Positions 11,069 to 18,405 of a DNA stretch of 64,000 nucleotides are shown here, in pieces. Under the pieces are notes generated by a model. The model had not been told where the DNA came from and did not search any database. It saw only the letters and a program-made list of their open reading frames with translations. How positions within the stretch are numbered: position 1 is the first letter of the stretch; every line of letters begins with the position of its first letter. A program made the position numbers and the translations under genes. This DNA comes from Streptomyces sp. NBC_01446 (lineage in GTDB: Bacteria > Actinomycetota > Actinomycetes > Streptomycetales > Streptomycetaceae): contig NZ_JAPEPO010000001.1 of NCBI RefSeq assembly GCF_026340095.1, positions 4,860,001 to 4,924,000 of the forward strand, in the 5' to 3' direction.

Positions 11069-12946
11069 ATGGCCGGACGGCGGCGCGGGCTGCGTACAGG
11101 TGTGCTGCTCGGCTGCGGCGCAGTGGTGCTCAGCGGCTGCGCGTCCATGCCGGACAACGGCGGACTCCAGGCCGTGGAGGCGTCGCAGCGGCCCGACTCA
11201 CAGGTGCGCGTCTTCGCGATGCCGCCCCGCGAGAACGCCGGGCCCGTCAGCATCGTCGAGGGCTTCCTCGAGGCGCTGACCAGCGACGATCCGCAGTACA
11301 CGATGGCGCGCATGTACCTCACGGAGAAGGCCGCCAAGGGCTGGCACCCCGAGGAGCGCACCACCGTCCTCACGGACGGACCGAGCACAGGACCGGCGAG
11401 CAGGCCGAGCGCCGGCGAAGAGGGCCGTACGTTCAGACTGAGCGGCCATCAGGTCGCGTTCGTGGACCAGCAGCAGGCGTACCGGCCCGACGGCACCTCG
11501 TACAGCAAGACGCTGCACCTCGTGCAGGAGAACGGGCCCAAGGGCAAGCAGTGGCGCATCGACGGGCTGCCGCAGGGGGTCGTCCTCGGGCAGTCCGACT
11601 TCCAGCGCATCTACCAGTCCGTCAACAAGTACTACTTCGCGCTGGACGAGGAGTCCTCCGGCGGCGGCGGCGCGCAGAGCGGTGGAGGATCGGGTTCGGG
11701 TTCGACCAGCCGTCAGAAGAGGCTGGTCGCCGACCCCGTGTACGTCCGTCAGTGGATAGACCCCCTCACGCAGACGGTGCGGGCCCTTCTTGCGGGACCC
11801 ACGCACTGGCTGAACCCGGTCGTGACCACGACGTTTCCCTCCGACACGCGGCTGCGCAAGGGCGTGAAATCGCTCGCGCCCGACGACGAGAACAGTCTGA
11901 AGGTCCCGCTGAACGCGAAGGCCGACCACGTCGGGCAGGCCCGCTGCAAGGAGATGGCCGCCCAACTCCTGTTCTCCCTGCGGGATGTGACGTCGGCGAA
12001 CGTGTCACAGATCGAACTCCAGCGGTCGAACGGGTCGCAGCTGTGCGTCCTGAGCGAGAGCGGCGCCGAGGCCCTCGTGGAGCCGAGCACCTCCGGGCCC
12101 TCCGACGACCAGTACTTCCTGGACGACAAGGGACGGCTCGTACAGATGTCGGGCACCTCCCGCACCGCGAAGGACCCTGAGCGGGTGCCGGGTCCGCTCG
12201 GCGACGGCGAGCAGCGGATGCGCTCGGTCGCCGTCTCGCGCGACGAGACGCAGGCCGCGGCGGTGTCGAACAACGGCAGCGCCCTGTTCGTCGGGTCGTT
12301 GGTGGCGGGCGCCTCGCTCGGCGACCCCGTCGTACGCAGCAACGCCAAGTCCGAGCAGGACCGTCTGACGACACCCAGTTGGGACGGACTCGGCGACCTG
12401 TGGGTGGCCGACCGCGACCCGAAGAAGCCACGGCTGCTGATGTTCGGCCGGGGCATGGCGAACGAGATCCACGAAGCCGACGTCTCCGGTCTCGACGGCG
12501 GTCGCATCGAGGCCGTGAAGGTGTCGGCTGACGGAGTGCGGATCGCGCTGCTCGTGGCCGACAAGGGCAAGACCACGCTGCGGATCGGGCGCGTCGAACG
12601 CGACTCGGGACTGGACGGCAAGGTGACGGTCTCGGTCGACGAACTGCGCGCCGCGGCACCCCAGATGGAGGAGGTCACGGCCATGTCGTGGGCCGGCGGA
12701 AGCCGACTCGTGGTCGTCGGACGCGAGTCCGGGGGCGTGCAGCAGCTGAGTTACGTCCAGTGCGACGGTTCGGCGCCGACGGGGCAGGCGCTGCCCGGCC
12801 TGACGGGCGTGAAGGAGATCGCGGCGTCCGAGGACGACCGCCTGCCACTCGTCGCCCACTCGGACGACGGGATCGTCAGGCTGCCGCCGGGTCTGCCGTG
12901 GCAGACAGTGCTCAAGGACGGGACGGCGCCGGTCTACCCCGGGTAG
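11069..12946 (+). CDS. lpqB: Lipoprotein LpqB
   Basis: 625 aa. Lipoprotein signal peptide with basic start MAGRRRGLR, a hydrophobic core and lipobox LSGC (lipidated C24). A GerMN-type domain follows (around TQTVRALLAGPTHWLNPVV), then a C-terminal beta-propeller (LpqB repeats with SRDETQAAAVSNNG and DGLGDLWVADRD). In Mycobacterium LpqB interacts with the MtrB sensor domain and influences MtrA phosphorylation; the mtrA-mtrB-lpqB order supports the same role. Start choice is uncertain: in-frame GTG codons at 11030 and 11042 overlap mtrB, while ATG 11069 gives a compact signal peptide. Confidence 0.95.
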   Translation: MAGRRRGLRTGVLLGCGAVVLSGCASMPDNGGLQAVEASQRPDSQVRVFAMPPRENAGPVSIVEGFLEALTSDDPQYTMARMYLTEKAAKGWHPEERTTVLTDGPSTGPASRPSAGEEGRTFRLSGHQVAFVDQQQAYRPDGTSYSKTLHLVQENGPKGKQWRIDGLPQGVVLGQSDFQRIYQSVNKYYFALDEESSGGGGAQSGGGSGSGSTSRQKRLVADPVYVRQWIDPLTQTVRALLAGPTHWLNPVVTTTFPSDTRLRKGVKSLAPDDENSLKVPLNAKADHVGQARCKEMAAQLLFSLRDVTSANVSQIELQRSNGSQLCVLSESGAEALVEPSTSGPSDDQYFLDDKGRLVQMSGTSRTAKDPERVPGPLGDGEQRMRSVAVSRDETQAAAVSNNGSALFVGSLVAGASLGDPVVRSNAKSEQDRLTTPSWDGLGDLWVADRDPKKPRLLMFGRGMANEIHEADVSGLDGGRIEAVKVSADGVRIALLVADKGKTTLRIGRVERDSGLDGKVTVSVDELRAAAPQMEEVTAMSWAGGSRLVVVGRESGGVQQLSYVQCDGSAPTGQALPGLTGVKEIAASEDDRLPLVAHSDDGIVRLPPGLPWQTVLKDGTAPVYPG

Positions 12947-12960
12947 AGAAGGCTGAGGGG

Positions 12961-13000
12961 CGGCGGGACAGCGTCAAATACGCCGTTCCCCCTCCCGCCG
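12961..13000 (+). terminator. Possible hairpin after lpqB
   Basis: The arms CGGCGGGA (12961–12968) and TCCCGCCG (12993–13000) can pair, with a small inner stem GCGT/ACGC. There is no U-tract. It lies 14 bp after the lpqB stop and could end the mtrAB-lpqB transcript, but evidence is limited to the dyad. Confidence 0.35.
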
Positions 13001-13047
13001 GACGGAGTTGAGTCCTCCGATTGCAACGGAGTGTGCCCGTCCGGGGG

Positions 13048-13070
13048 TTATCCACAGGGGGTTATCCACA
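13048..13070 (+). promoter_or_regulatory. Two DnaA-box-like sites in tandem before comF
   Basis: The nonamer TTATCCACA occurs at 13048–13056 and again at 13062–13070 in the same orientation, 14 bp apart, inside a repeated GGGTTATCCACAGG unit. This is the perfect E. coli DnaA-box sequence; the Streptomyces consensus is usually given as TTGTCCACA. The sites end 40 bp before the comF start. Binding by DnaA is inference. Confidence 0.45.
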
Positions 13071-13110
13071 GGGGTGGCCGCCGCGCGCCCCTCTTGGCAC
13101 AGTGGTGGAC

Positions 13111-14235
13111 ATGCGGGGGTGGTTGCAGGACCTCGGAGATCTTGTGCTGCCGGCCGAGTGTGGAGGCTGCGGTCGGCCGCGTACGGCGCTCTGCGCGCGC
13201 TGCGGGGCCGCCCTGTGCGGCGGTGCGCCGGGCCGGGTGCGGCCGAGCCCTGAGCCGCCCGGGCTGCCGGTGGTGCACGCGGCCGCTCCGTACCAGGACG
13301 CGGTACGGGCCGTACTGCTCGCGCACAAGGAGCGGGGGGTGCTGGGTCTCGCGGAGCCCCTGGGCGCGGCCCTCGCGGGGGCTGTGCGGGCGGGGCTGAG
13401 AGGAGCGGGGGGTGCGGGAGGGGGCGGGGGTGGGGGCCCCGTAGACGGGCGTACACAGGCAGATGGGCGTACACAGGCACACGCGCGTACGCAGCGAGAC
13501 ATGCACACCCAGGTACGTGGCGGGCGTGGCCAAGCAGGTGCGCGGGCCCAAGCAGGCGACCGCACCCAAGCAGGCGCGCGAGCCTCGGCAGGCGACCGCA
13601 CCCAAGCAGGCGCGCGGACCTCGGCAAGCACTCGAACTCCAGCAGGCGCGCGAACCTCGGCAGGCATGCGGGTCCCGGCAAGCACTCGACCCCCAGCACG
13701 CATGCCAATCCCAGAACGCGCGCCCGCCCAACCAGCCGTCCGCATCCAACCCCACACCCCCCTCCTCCTGGTCCCCGTTCCCTCCGCGCGGAAGGCTGTT
13801 CGGGCGCGTGGGCACGATCCTGCGCGGCGGATCGCGTATGCCGCTGCGGCTGAGCTTCGTCGGGCGGGGGTGCCTGCCAGGGTGCTGGCCGCGTTGCGTC
13901 AGAGGCGGGCCGTTGCCGATCAGGCCGGGCTCGACGCGCGGCGGCGTCTGGCCAATCTCGCCGGTGCTCTGGAGGTGCCCGCGGGGGCCCGTGCGCTCCT
14001 CGCCCCGGGTGGCCGGATCGTGTTGGTCGACGACGTCATGACCACGGGCGCCTCATTGGCGGAGGCGGCCCGCGCAATACGTGCGGCAGTGGTCAGGACG
14101 GCAGAGGATGAGCGTGACGGGTTCACGCCGGGATGGGTGGGAACTGCACGGGAATTGCCCCCGCGCAACTCGATCAGTGCGGCCGTGGTCGCCGCCTCTC
14201 CGGGTTCTTTCGAAATAAACCGGAACCGAGCGTAA
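13111..14235 (+). CDS. comF: ComF-family phosphoribosyltransferase with a repeat-expanded linker
   Basis: 374 aa; family members are normally about 230–270. N-terminal zinc ribbon with four cysteines (CGGCGRPRTALCARC), then the conserved AAPYQDAVRAVLLAHKERG segment. Residues 113–214 are 17 tandem six-residue units rich in Gly, Ala, Arg, Thr and Gln, absent from ordinary ComF. The phosphoribosyltransferase half resumes with LLLVPVP and contains the PRPP-binding loop VLVDDVMTTGASL (here IVLVDDVMTTGAS). ComF serves DNA uptake in naturally competent bacteria; its role in Streptomyces is unclear. The ATG at 13111 begins at family similarity. The reading frame stays open through the whole repeat, so the gene is probably expressed. 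Confidence 0.9.
   Translation: MRGWLQDLGDLVLPAECGGCGRPRTALCARCGAALCGGAPGRVRPSPEPPGLPVVHAAAPYQDAVRAVLLAHKERGVLGLAEPLGAALAGAVRAGLRGAGGAGGGGGGGPVDGRTQADGRTQAHARTQRDMHTQVRGGRGQAGARAQAGDRTQAGARASAGDRTQAGARTSASTRTPAGARTSAGMRVPASTRPPARMPIPERAPAQPAVRIQPHTPLLLVPVPSARKAVRARGHDPARRIAYAAAAELRRAGVPARVLAALRQRRAVADQAGLDARRRLANLAGALEVPAGARALLAPGGRIVLVDDVMTTGASLAEAARAIRAAVVRTAEDERDGFTPGWVGTARELPPRNSISAAVVAASPGSFEINRNRA
13447..13752 (+). repeat. Coding minisatellite: 17 tandem copies of an 18-bp unit
   Basis: Seventeen consecutive 18-bp units fit this interval exactly and stay in the comF frame. Early units resemble GGGCGTACACAGGCAGAT; middle units alternate GGCGACCGCACCCAAGCA and GGCGCGCGAACCTCGGCA, making a 36-bp higher-order repeat at 13555–13698. 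Encoded hexamers are of the type GRTQAD, GDRTQA, GARTSA, STRTPA. Divergence increases toward both ends, as expected of an array that expands in its middle. Confidence 0.9.
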
Positions 14236-14554
14236 ACCTGCGTCGTTGCAGGTAGTGAGAGGGTCAATTCACCTGAATGGAGGTACGCGTCAGTAGAGGG
14301 TGACGACATCCGTCCGGGCGAGATATGTTCGGTTGTGAGGAATGGTTGACGCCGTCCTCGGCAATCGGGAATGCCGGTGTCGTGGGTGCCGTAGGTTTTT
14401 CGGCAATCACCCGCGATGATGGGGTGTAGATCTTGTCCATGGGGGAGGAGGAGGTGGAAGTCGCCGAGTCAGAGACTCCGGAAGTGGCCGGAGTCTGGTG
14501 CAACAGGGAGATGCTCCGCCGATGGAGCGGGGCGATCCGGGAACGGAGTTCTGC
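14236..14554 (+). promoter_or_regulatory. hpf upstream region with two leader hairpins
   Basis: No gene is seen in these 319 bp. Directly after the comF stop is a small dyad ACCTGC/GCAGGT (14236–14253) without U residues. Nearer to hpf are a perfect 8-bp stem GACTCCGG/CCGGAGTC (14474–14495) and a 5-bp stem GCTCC/GGAGC (14513–14528). Both would lie in the 5' leader if transcription starts upstream of 14470. Alternative in-frame starts (14498, 14522) for hpf fall within this structured part. Confidence 0.5.
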
Positions 14555-15244
14555 GTGGACATCGTCGTCAAGGGCCGCAAGACAGAGGTGCCCGAGCGGT
14601 TCCGCAAGCACGTGGCCGAGAAGCTGAAGCTGGAGAAGATCCAGAAGTTCGACGGCAAGGTGATCAGCCTCGACGTGGAGGTGTCCAAGGAGCCCAACCC
14701 CCGACAGGCCGACCGCTGCGACCGCGTAGAGATCACACTCCGCACGCGTGGCCCGGTCATCAGGGCGGAGGCAGCGGCCAGCGACCCGTATGCGGCGCTC
14801 GACCTGGCAACGGACAAGCTCGAGGCGCGCCTGCGCAAGGAACACAGCAAGCGGTCCACCCGCCGCGGAAGCGGCAGGCTCACGGCCGCGGAAGTCCCCG
14901 ATGTCGTCCCCACGGCGACTCTGAACGGGGACGGCTCAGTGGTCAACAACGAGGAGCCCGGCGGAGTGCCGACCACGAGGATCGGCTCCCTCGAGGTCCA
15001 GGGCGAAGGCCCGCTTATCGTTCGCGAGAAGACGCACGTCGCTGCGCCCATGTCGCTCGACCAGGCGCTCTACGAGATGGAGCTGGTCGGGCACGACTTC
15101 TACCTCTTCGTCGACTCCGAGACCAAGGAGCCCAGCGTCGTCTACCGGCGCCACGCCTATGACTACGGCGTGATCCACCTCAACACCGACCCGATGGTCA
15201 CCCAGGCGCAGTCGTCCGAAGCGGGCGGGGCGCTCGGCGGCTGA
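14555..15244 (+). CDS. hpf: Ribosome hibernation-promoting factor, long form (HPF)
   Basis: 229 aa. The N-terminal S30AE domain (about residues 1–100, start VDIVVKGRKTEVPERFRKHV) binds the 30S decoding region. A linker follows, then the C-terminal dimerisation domain (about 165–222, ALYEMELVGHDFYLFVDSET), which pairs two 70S ribosomes into 100S particles during stress or stationary phase. GTG at 14555 is chosen because it has GGAG six bases upstream and the domain begins there; ATG at 14498 or 14522 would add residues unlike the family. It is monocistronic: a strong hairpin follows. Confidence 0.95.
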   Translation: MDIVVKGRKTEVPERFRKHVAEKLKLEKIQKFDGKVISLDVEVSKEPNPRQADRCDRVEITLRTRGPVIRAEAAASDPYAALDLATDKLEARLRKEHSKRSTRRGSGRLTAAEVPDVVPTATLNGDGSVVNNEEPGGVPTTRIGSLEVQGEGPLIVREKTHVAAPMSLDQALYEMELVGHDFYLFVDSETKEPSVVYRRHAYDYGVIHLNTDPMVTQAQSSEAGGALGG

Positions 15245-15290
15245 GGCAGGCGGAACAACACCGCTGAGCCCTCGGGAGACAGCCGGAATT

Positions 15291-15326
15291 GGTGCCCCTG
15301 GGAGCGCGTGCGCCCCCAGGGGCACC
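15291..15326 (+). terminator. Terminator hairpin after hpf
   Basis: A perfect 12-bp stem GGTGCCCCTGGG (15291–15302) / CCCAGGGGCACC (15315–15326) with a 12-nt loop, 46 bp after the hpf stop. There is no clear U-run, as is common for Streptomyces terminators. Confidence 0.75.
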
Positions 15327-15470
15327 ATCGTGCGACCCCCGTGCACACCGCTCTGTCACCGCACCGACGCCAAGGCATGAAATCATGGCCGTGCCGGGTC
15401 AACCGGTGTGCCGCTGCCTCGGGTTGGCGTGGCACCGGAAGACGGGCCGTGGCCTTCAGGGGGAGGAACG

Positions 15471-16226
15471 ATGGCGGACAGCTTCGGACCGATGCGGGAC
15501 GACGGCGCCGGTACGGCCGGTGACGGTGTCCAGGGCATGGGCCCGGACGGGAGCGCGCCGCGCAAGGAGCCGATCCGGGTCCTCGTGGTGGATGACCACG
15601 CGCTGTTCCGGCGCGGGCTGGAGATCGTTCTCGCGGCCGAGGAGGACATCCAGGTCGTCGGCGAGGCGGGTGACGGCGCCGAGGCCGTGGACAAGGCGGC
15701 CGACCTGCTGCCCGACATCATCCTGATGGATGTGCGGATGCCCAAGCGCGGCGGGATCGAGGCGTGTACCTCCATCAAGGAGGTGGCCCCCAGCGCCAAG
15801 ATCATCATGCTCACCATCAGTGACGAGGAAGCCGATCTCTACGACGCGATCAAGGCGGGCGCGACGGGTTATCTGCTCAAGGAGATCTCCACGGACGAAG
15901 TGGCGACGGCCATTCGCGCTGTGGCCGACGGGCAGTCACAGATCAGCCCCTCGATGGCGTCGAAGCTCCTCACCGAATTCAAGTCGATGATCCAGCGAAC
16001 GGACGAGCGGCGCCTCGTCCCCGCGCCGCGGCTGACCGACCGCGAGCTGGAAGTCCTGAAGCTGGTCGCCACGGGCATGAACAACCGCGATATCGCGAAG
16101 CAACTGTTCATCTCCGAGAACACCGTGAAGAACCATGTGCGCAACATCCTGGAGAAGCTGCAGCTGCACTCCAGGATGGAGGCCGTGGTCTACGCGATGC
16201 GGGAGAAGATCCTCGAGATCCGGTGA
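15471..16226 (+). CDS. NarL/LuxR-type response regulator (orphan)
   Basis: 251 aa. A ~34-residue disordered start precedes the receiver domain (IRVLVVDDHALFRRGL; phosphoacceptor D87 in LMDVRMP; K in LLKEIS). A C-terminal LuxR helix-turn-helix follows (LTDRELEVLKLVATGMNNRD, about residues 187–245). The ATG at 15471 has GGGAGGAACG just before it. No histidine kinase gene is adjacent, so the partner is unknown. The DNA-binding recognition helix ENTVKNHVRNILEKL is intact. It is convergent with the glycosylase-like gene. Confidence 0.92.
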   Translation: MADSFGPMRDDGAGTAGDGVQGMGPDGSAPRKEPIRVLVVDDHALFRRGLEIVLAAEEDIQVVGEAGDGAEAVDKAADLLPDIILMDVRMPKRGGIEACTSIKEVAPSAKIIMLTISDEEADLYDAIKAGATGYLLKEISTDEVATAIRAVADGQSQISPSMASKLLTEFKSMIQRTDERRLVPAPRLTDRELEVLKLVATGMNNRDIAKQLFISENTVKNHVRNILEKLQLHSRMEAVVYAMREKILEIR

Positions 16227-16227
16227 C

Positions 16228-16248
16228 GGCGGCCGGGTGACGGCCGCC
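16228..16248 (+). terminator. Possible hairpin after the response regulator
   Basis: GGCGGCC (16228–16234) pairs with GGCCGCC (16242–16248) over a 7-nt loop, starting one base after the stop codon. No U-tract. Confidence 0.4.
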
Positions 16249-16257
16249 GGGTGAGAG

Positions 16258-16301
16258 CGGTCGGTCGAGGGGCGGTCAGTCGAGGGGCGGTCAGTCGAGG
16301 G
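16258..16301. repeat. Near-triplicate 15-bp repeat over the convergent gene end
   Basis: Three adjacent copies of CGGTCAGTCGAGGGG (first copy with one change, last copy one base short). The stop codon of the minus-strand glycosylase-like gene (16291–16293) lies in the third copy; the second copy carries the same stop trinucleotide again. It looks like local slippage or duplication of a gene end. Confidence 0.75.
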
Positions 16302-17469
16302 CGGTGACCAGGGCCGGCTTGAGGCCGGGCAGGTCGACGCGCTCGATCCGGACCGTGTCACAGCCCACCCACTGCGCCGCCTCCCGCAGTGCCTGCGCCA
16401 CGGCCGGGACCGCCTTCGGGCCGTCCAGGGAGACCTGCTTGGCGACCAGCGTGCTCCCGTCGCGCGCGGGGTCGACGCGGCCCACCAGGTGCCCGCCCGC
16501 AAGGACCGGCATCGCGAAGTAGCCGTGCACCCGCTTCGGCTTGGGGACGTACGCCTCCAGGCGGTGCGTGAAGCCGAAGATCCGCTCCGTGCGGGCCCGC
16601 TCCCAGATCAGGGAGTCGAAGGGCGAGAGCAGCGTCGTACGGTGGCGGCCGCGCGGGACGGTCTCCAGCGCTGCCGGGTCCGCCCATGCCGGCTTCCCCC
16701 AGCCCTCCACGGTCACGGGCACCAGGCCCGAGTCCTCGACCACCGCGTCGAACTGCTCGTTCTTCAGGCGGTGGTAGTCCGCGATGTCGGAGCGCGTGCC
16801 GACGCCCAGGGACTGTCCGGCCAGGCGGACCAGGCGGCGCAGGCACTCCCGGTCGTCGAGGTCGTCATGGAGCAGCTCGGCCGGGACGGCGCGCTCGGCG
16901 AGGTCGTACACCCGCTTCCAGCTGCGGCGCTGCGTGCACACCACCTCGCCGTACATCAGGGCGCGCTCCACGGCGACCTTCGCCGCGGACCAGTCCCACC
17001 ATTCGCCCTTGTTCTTCGCGCCGCCCAACTCCGTTGCCGTGAGCGGGCCTTCGGCGTGCAGCTGCTTGATGACCTGCTCGTACGCGCCGTCGGGCAGGTC
17101 GTGGTGCCAGTGCGGGCGGGTGCGGTAGGCGCGGCGGCGGAACGCGAAGTGCGGCCACTCCTCGACGGGCAGGATGCACGCGGCGTGCGACCAGTACTCG
17201 AAGGCGTGCGGCGCGCCCGACGTGCCGGGGGTCCAGTACGCGTCCTCGACCGTTCTGCGGCCGACCGCGCCGAGGCGTGCGTACGGGATGAGTTCGTGGG
17301 AGCGGGCCAGCACCGAGATGGTGTCGAGCTGGACCGCTCCGAGGTGACGGAGCACGCCGCGGACCCCTGCACTGCGGTCCGGCGCGCCGAGGAACCCCTG
17401 GGCCCGCAGTGCGATGCGGCGGGCCTCGTCGGCGGTGAGTTCGGTGGCGGGGCGCGGCGTGGTCGTCAT
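16291..17469 (-). CDS. AlkZ/YcaQ-family DNA glycosylase-like winged-helix protein
   Basis: 392 aa with the HTH_42 (DUF1006) layout: an N-terminal three-winged-helix start with RIALRAQGF, the catalytic-type motif AVQLDTISVL (QLD, as in the E. coli YcaQ subfamily rather than the QxQ of Streptomyces AlkZ), the FEYWSHAACILP block, and the late FDSLIWER segment. Characterised members excise alkylated bases or unhook interstrand crosslinks and often give self-resistance to genotoxic natural products; this copy is not in a biosynthetic cluster. ATG at 17469 chosen; the GTG at 17493 would add eight residues of no visible family value. Convergent with the response regulator gene. Confidence 0.9.
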   Translation of the reverse strand: MTTTPRPATELTADEARRIALRAQGFLGAPDRSAGVRGVLRHLGAVQLDTISVLARSHELIPYARLGAVGRRTVEDAYWTPGTSGAPHAFEYWSHAACILPVEEWPHFAFRRRAYRTRPHWHHDLPDGAYEQVIKQLHAEGPLTATELGGAKNKGEWWDWSAAKVAVERALMYGEVVCTQRRSWKRVYDLAERAVPAELLHDDLDDRECLRRLVRLAGQSLGVGTRSDIADYHRLKNEQFDAVVEDSGLVPVTVEGWGKPAWADPAALETVPRGRHRTTLLSPFDSLIWERARTERIFGFTHRLEAYVPKPKRVHGYFAMPVLAGGHLVGRVDPARDGSTLVAKQVSLDGPKAVPAVAQALREAAQWVGCDTVRIERVDLPGLKPALVTALD

Positions 17470-17589
17470 GCCCCGAACGATAGGGCGCGGCACTGACAGT
17501 CGGGCCGGGACCGCAAAGCCCTGAAGACAGGCGGCGCCGGAAGCCGTCAGGCCGGGCCGGGAAGTGTCATCCCGGCGCCGGAGACGCCG

Positions 17590-18162
17590 TCACACAAGCG
17601 CCGGGAGGTAGGGCAGCGCCGCCGGGAGGCCGAGGTCCGAAGGGAGGAGCGAGGCGACCCAGCAGTCGCGCAGCACTCCCTTGTTGGGCAGGCCCGACCG
17701 CATGACGCCCTCCACGGTGAAGCCGGCCTTCTCGGCGACGGTGCGCGAGCCGACGTTGCCGACCTCGGCGCGCCACTCCAGGCGCGTACAGGCCAGGTCG
17801 GTGAAGGCCCAGTGGGCCAGGGCGAGGACGGCTTCGGTCATGTAGCCGCGGCCGCGGTGCTCCCTGCCGGTCCAGAAGCCGACCTCCCAGGCGCCCGCGC
17901 GCGGGTGGTGCAGGCTCGCGGCGGCGATCACGGGGCCGTCCTCCTGGAGCCGCACGGCGAAGGTGTACTCCGTGTCGGCCCGCCAGCCGTCCGGGACCAT
18001 GCGGCCGACGAAGTGCTCGGCGTCCACGCGCGCGTAGGGCGACGGGATCGTGGTCCAGCGCTGGATGTCGGGGTCCTGGGCCGCGAGATACACCTCGTCG
18101 GTGTCCTCGGCGGTGAACGTGCGCAGCCGCAGGCGGTCGGTGGTGAGTACGACGGGTTCCAT
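17590..18162 (-). CDS. GNAT-family N-acetyltransferase (RimJ-like)
   Basis: 190 aa. It begins MEPVVLTTDRLRLRTFTAED, typical of RimJ/RimL-type acetyltransferases. The acetyl-CoA-binding segment GREHRGRGYMTEAVLAL contains the R/Q-x-x-G-x-G/A signature, followed by a V-x-N-x-x-S segment (EVGNVGSRTVAEKAGF). The acceptor is unknown. ATG 18162 is chosen because the upstream extension to 18336 is unlike the family. It is divergent from secA across a 243-bp spacer that must hold both promoters. Confidence 0.9.
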   Translation of the reverse strand: MEPVVLTTDRLRLRTFTAEDTDEVYLAAQDPDIQRWTTIPSPYARVDAEHFVGRMVPDGWRADTEYTFAVRLQEDGPVIAAASLHHPRAGAWEVGFWTGREHRGRGYMTEAVLALAHWAFTDLACTRLEWRAEVGNVGSRTVAEKAGFTVEGVMRSGLPNKGVLRDCWVASLLPSDLGLPAALPYLPALV

Positions 18163-18405
18163 CGGCCGATTCTGCTCGGAGGCCGACAATGACGCCAGCA
18201 GAATTCGCGGGGTGAGCGCGCTGTTACCTTTCGTATTCGGGGTGCACACCTTCGTGCGGCACCTTGAGCGGTCCTCGTGCGTTGTCCGTGTGGCTGTGGT
18301 TACGGCAGACCTCCCGGCGCGCCGGGGTCCTCGCATACGATGGCCGTTGCTCTATACCGTCACACCCGACCGTGCCAGGCCCGACCGGCAAGGAGACCAA
18401 CCCCC

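Noticed and set aside
13048..13070. The DnaA-box-like pair as a replication origin
   Set aside because: Only two boxes are present and neither dnaA nor dnaN is nearby; an oriC would carry many boxes.
12974..13815. Minus-strand frames with leucine/cysteine/arginine repeats
   Set aside because: They are the antisense reading of the comF minisatellite; the plus strand joins recognisable ComF halves in one frame.
18336..18341. TACGAT as a −10 element for secA
   Set aside because: There is no matching −35 at an acceptable distance; reported only as a possibility considered.
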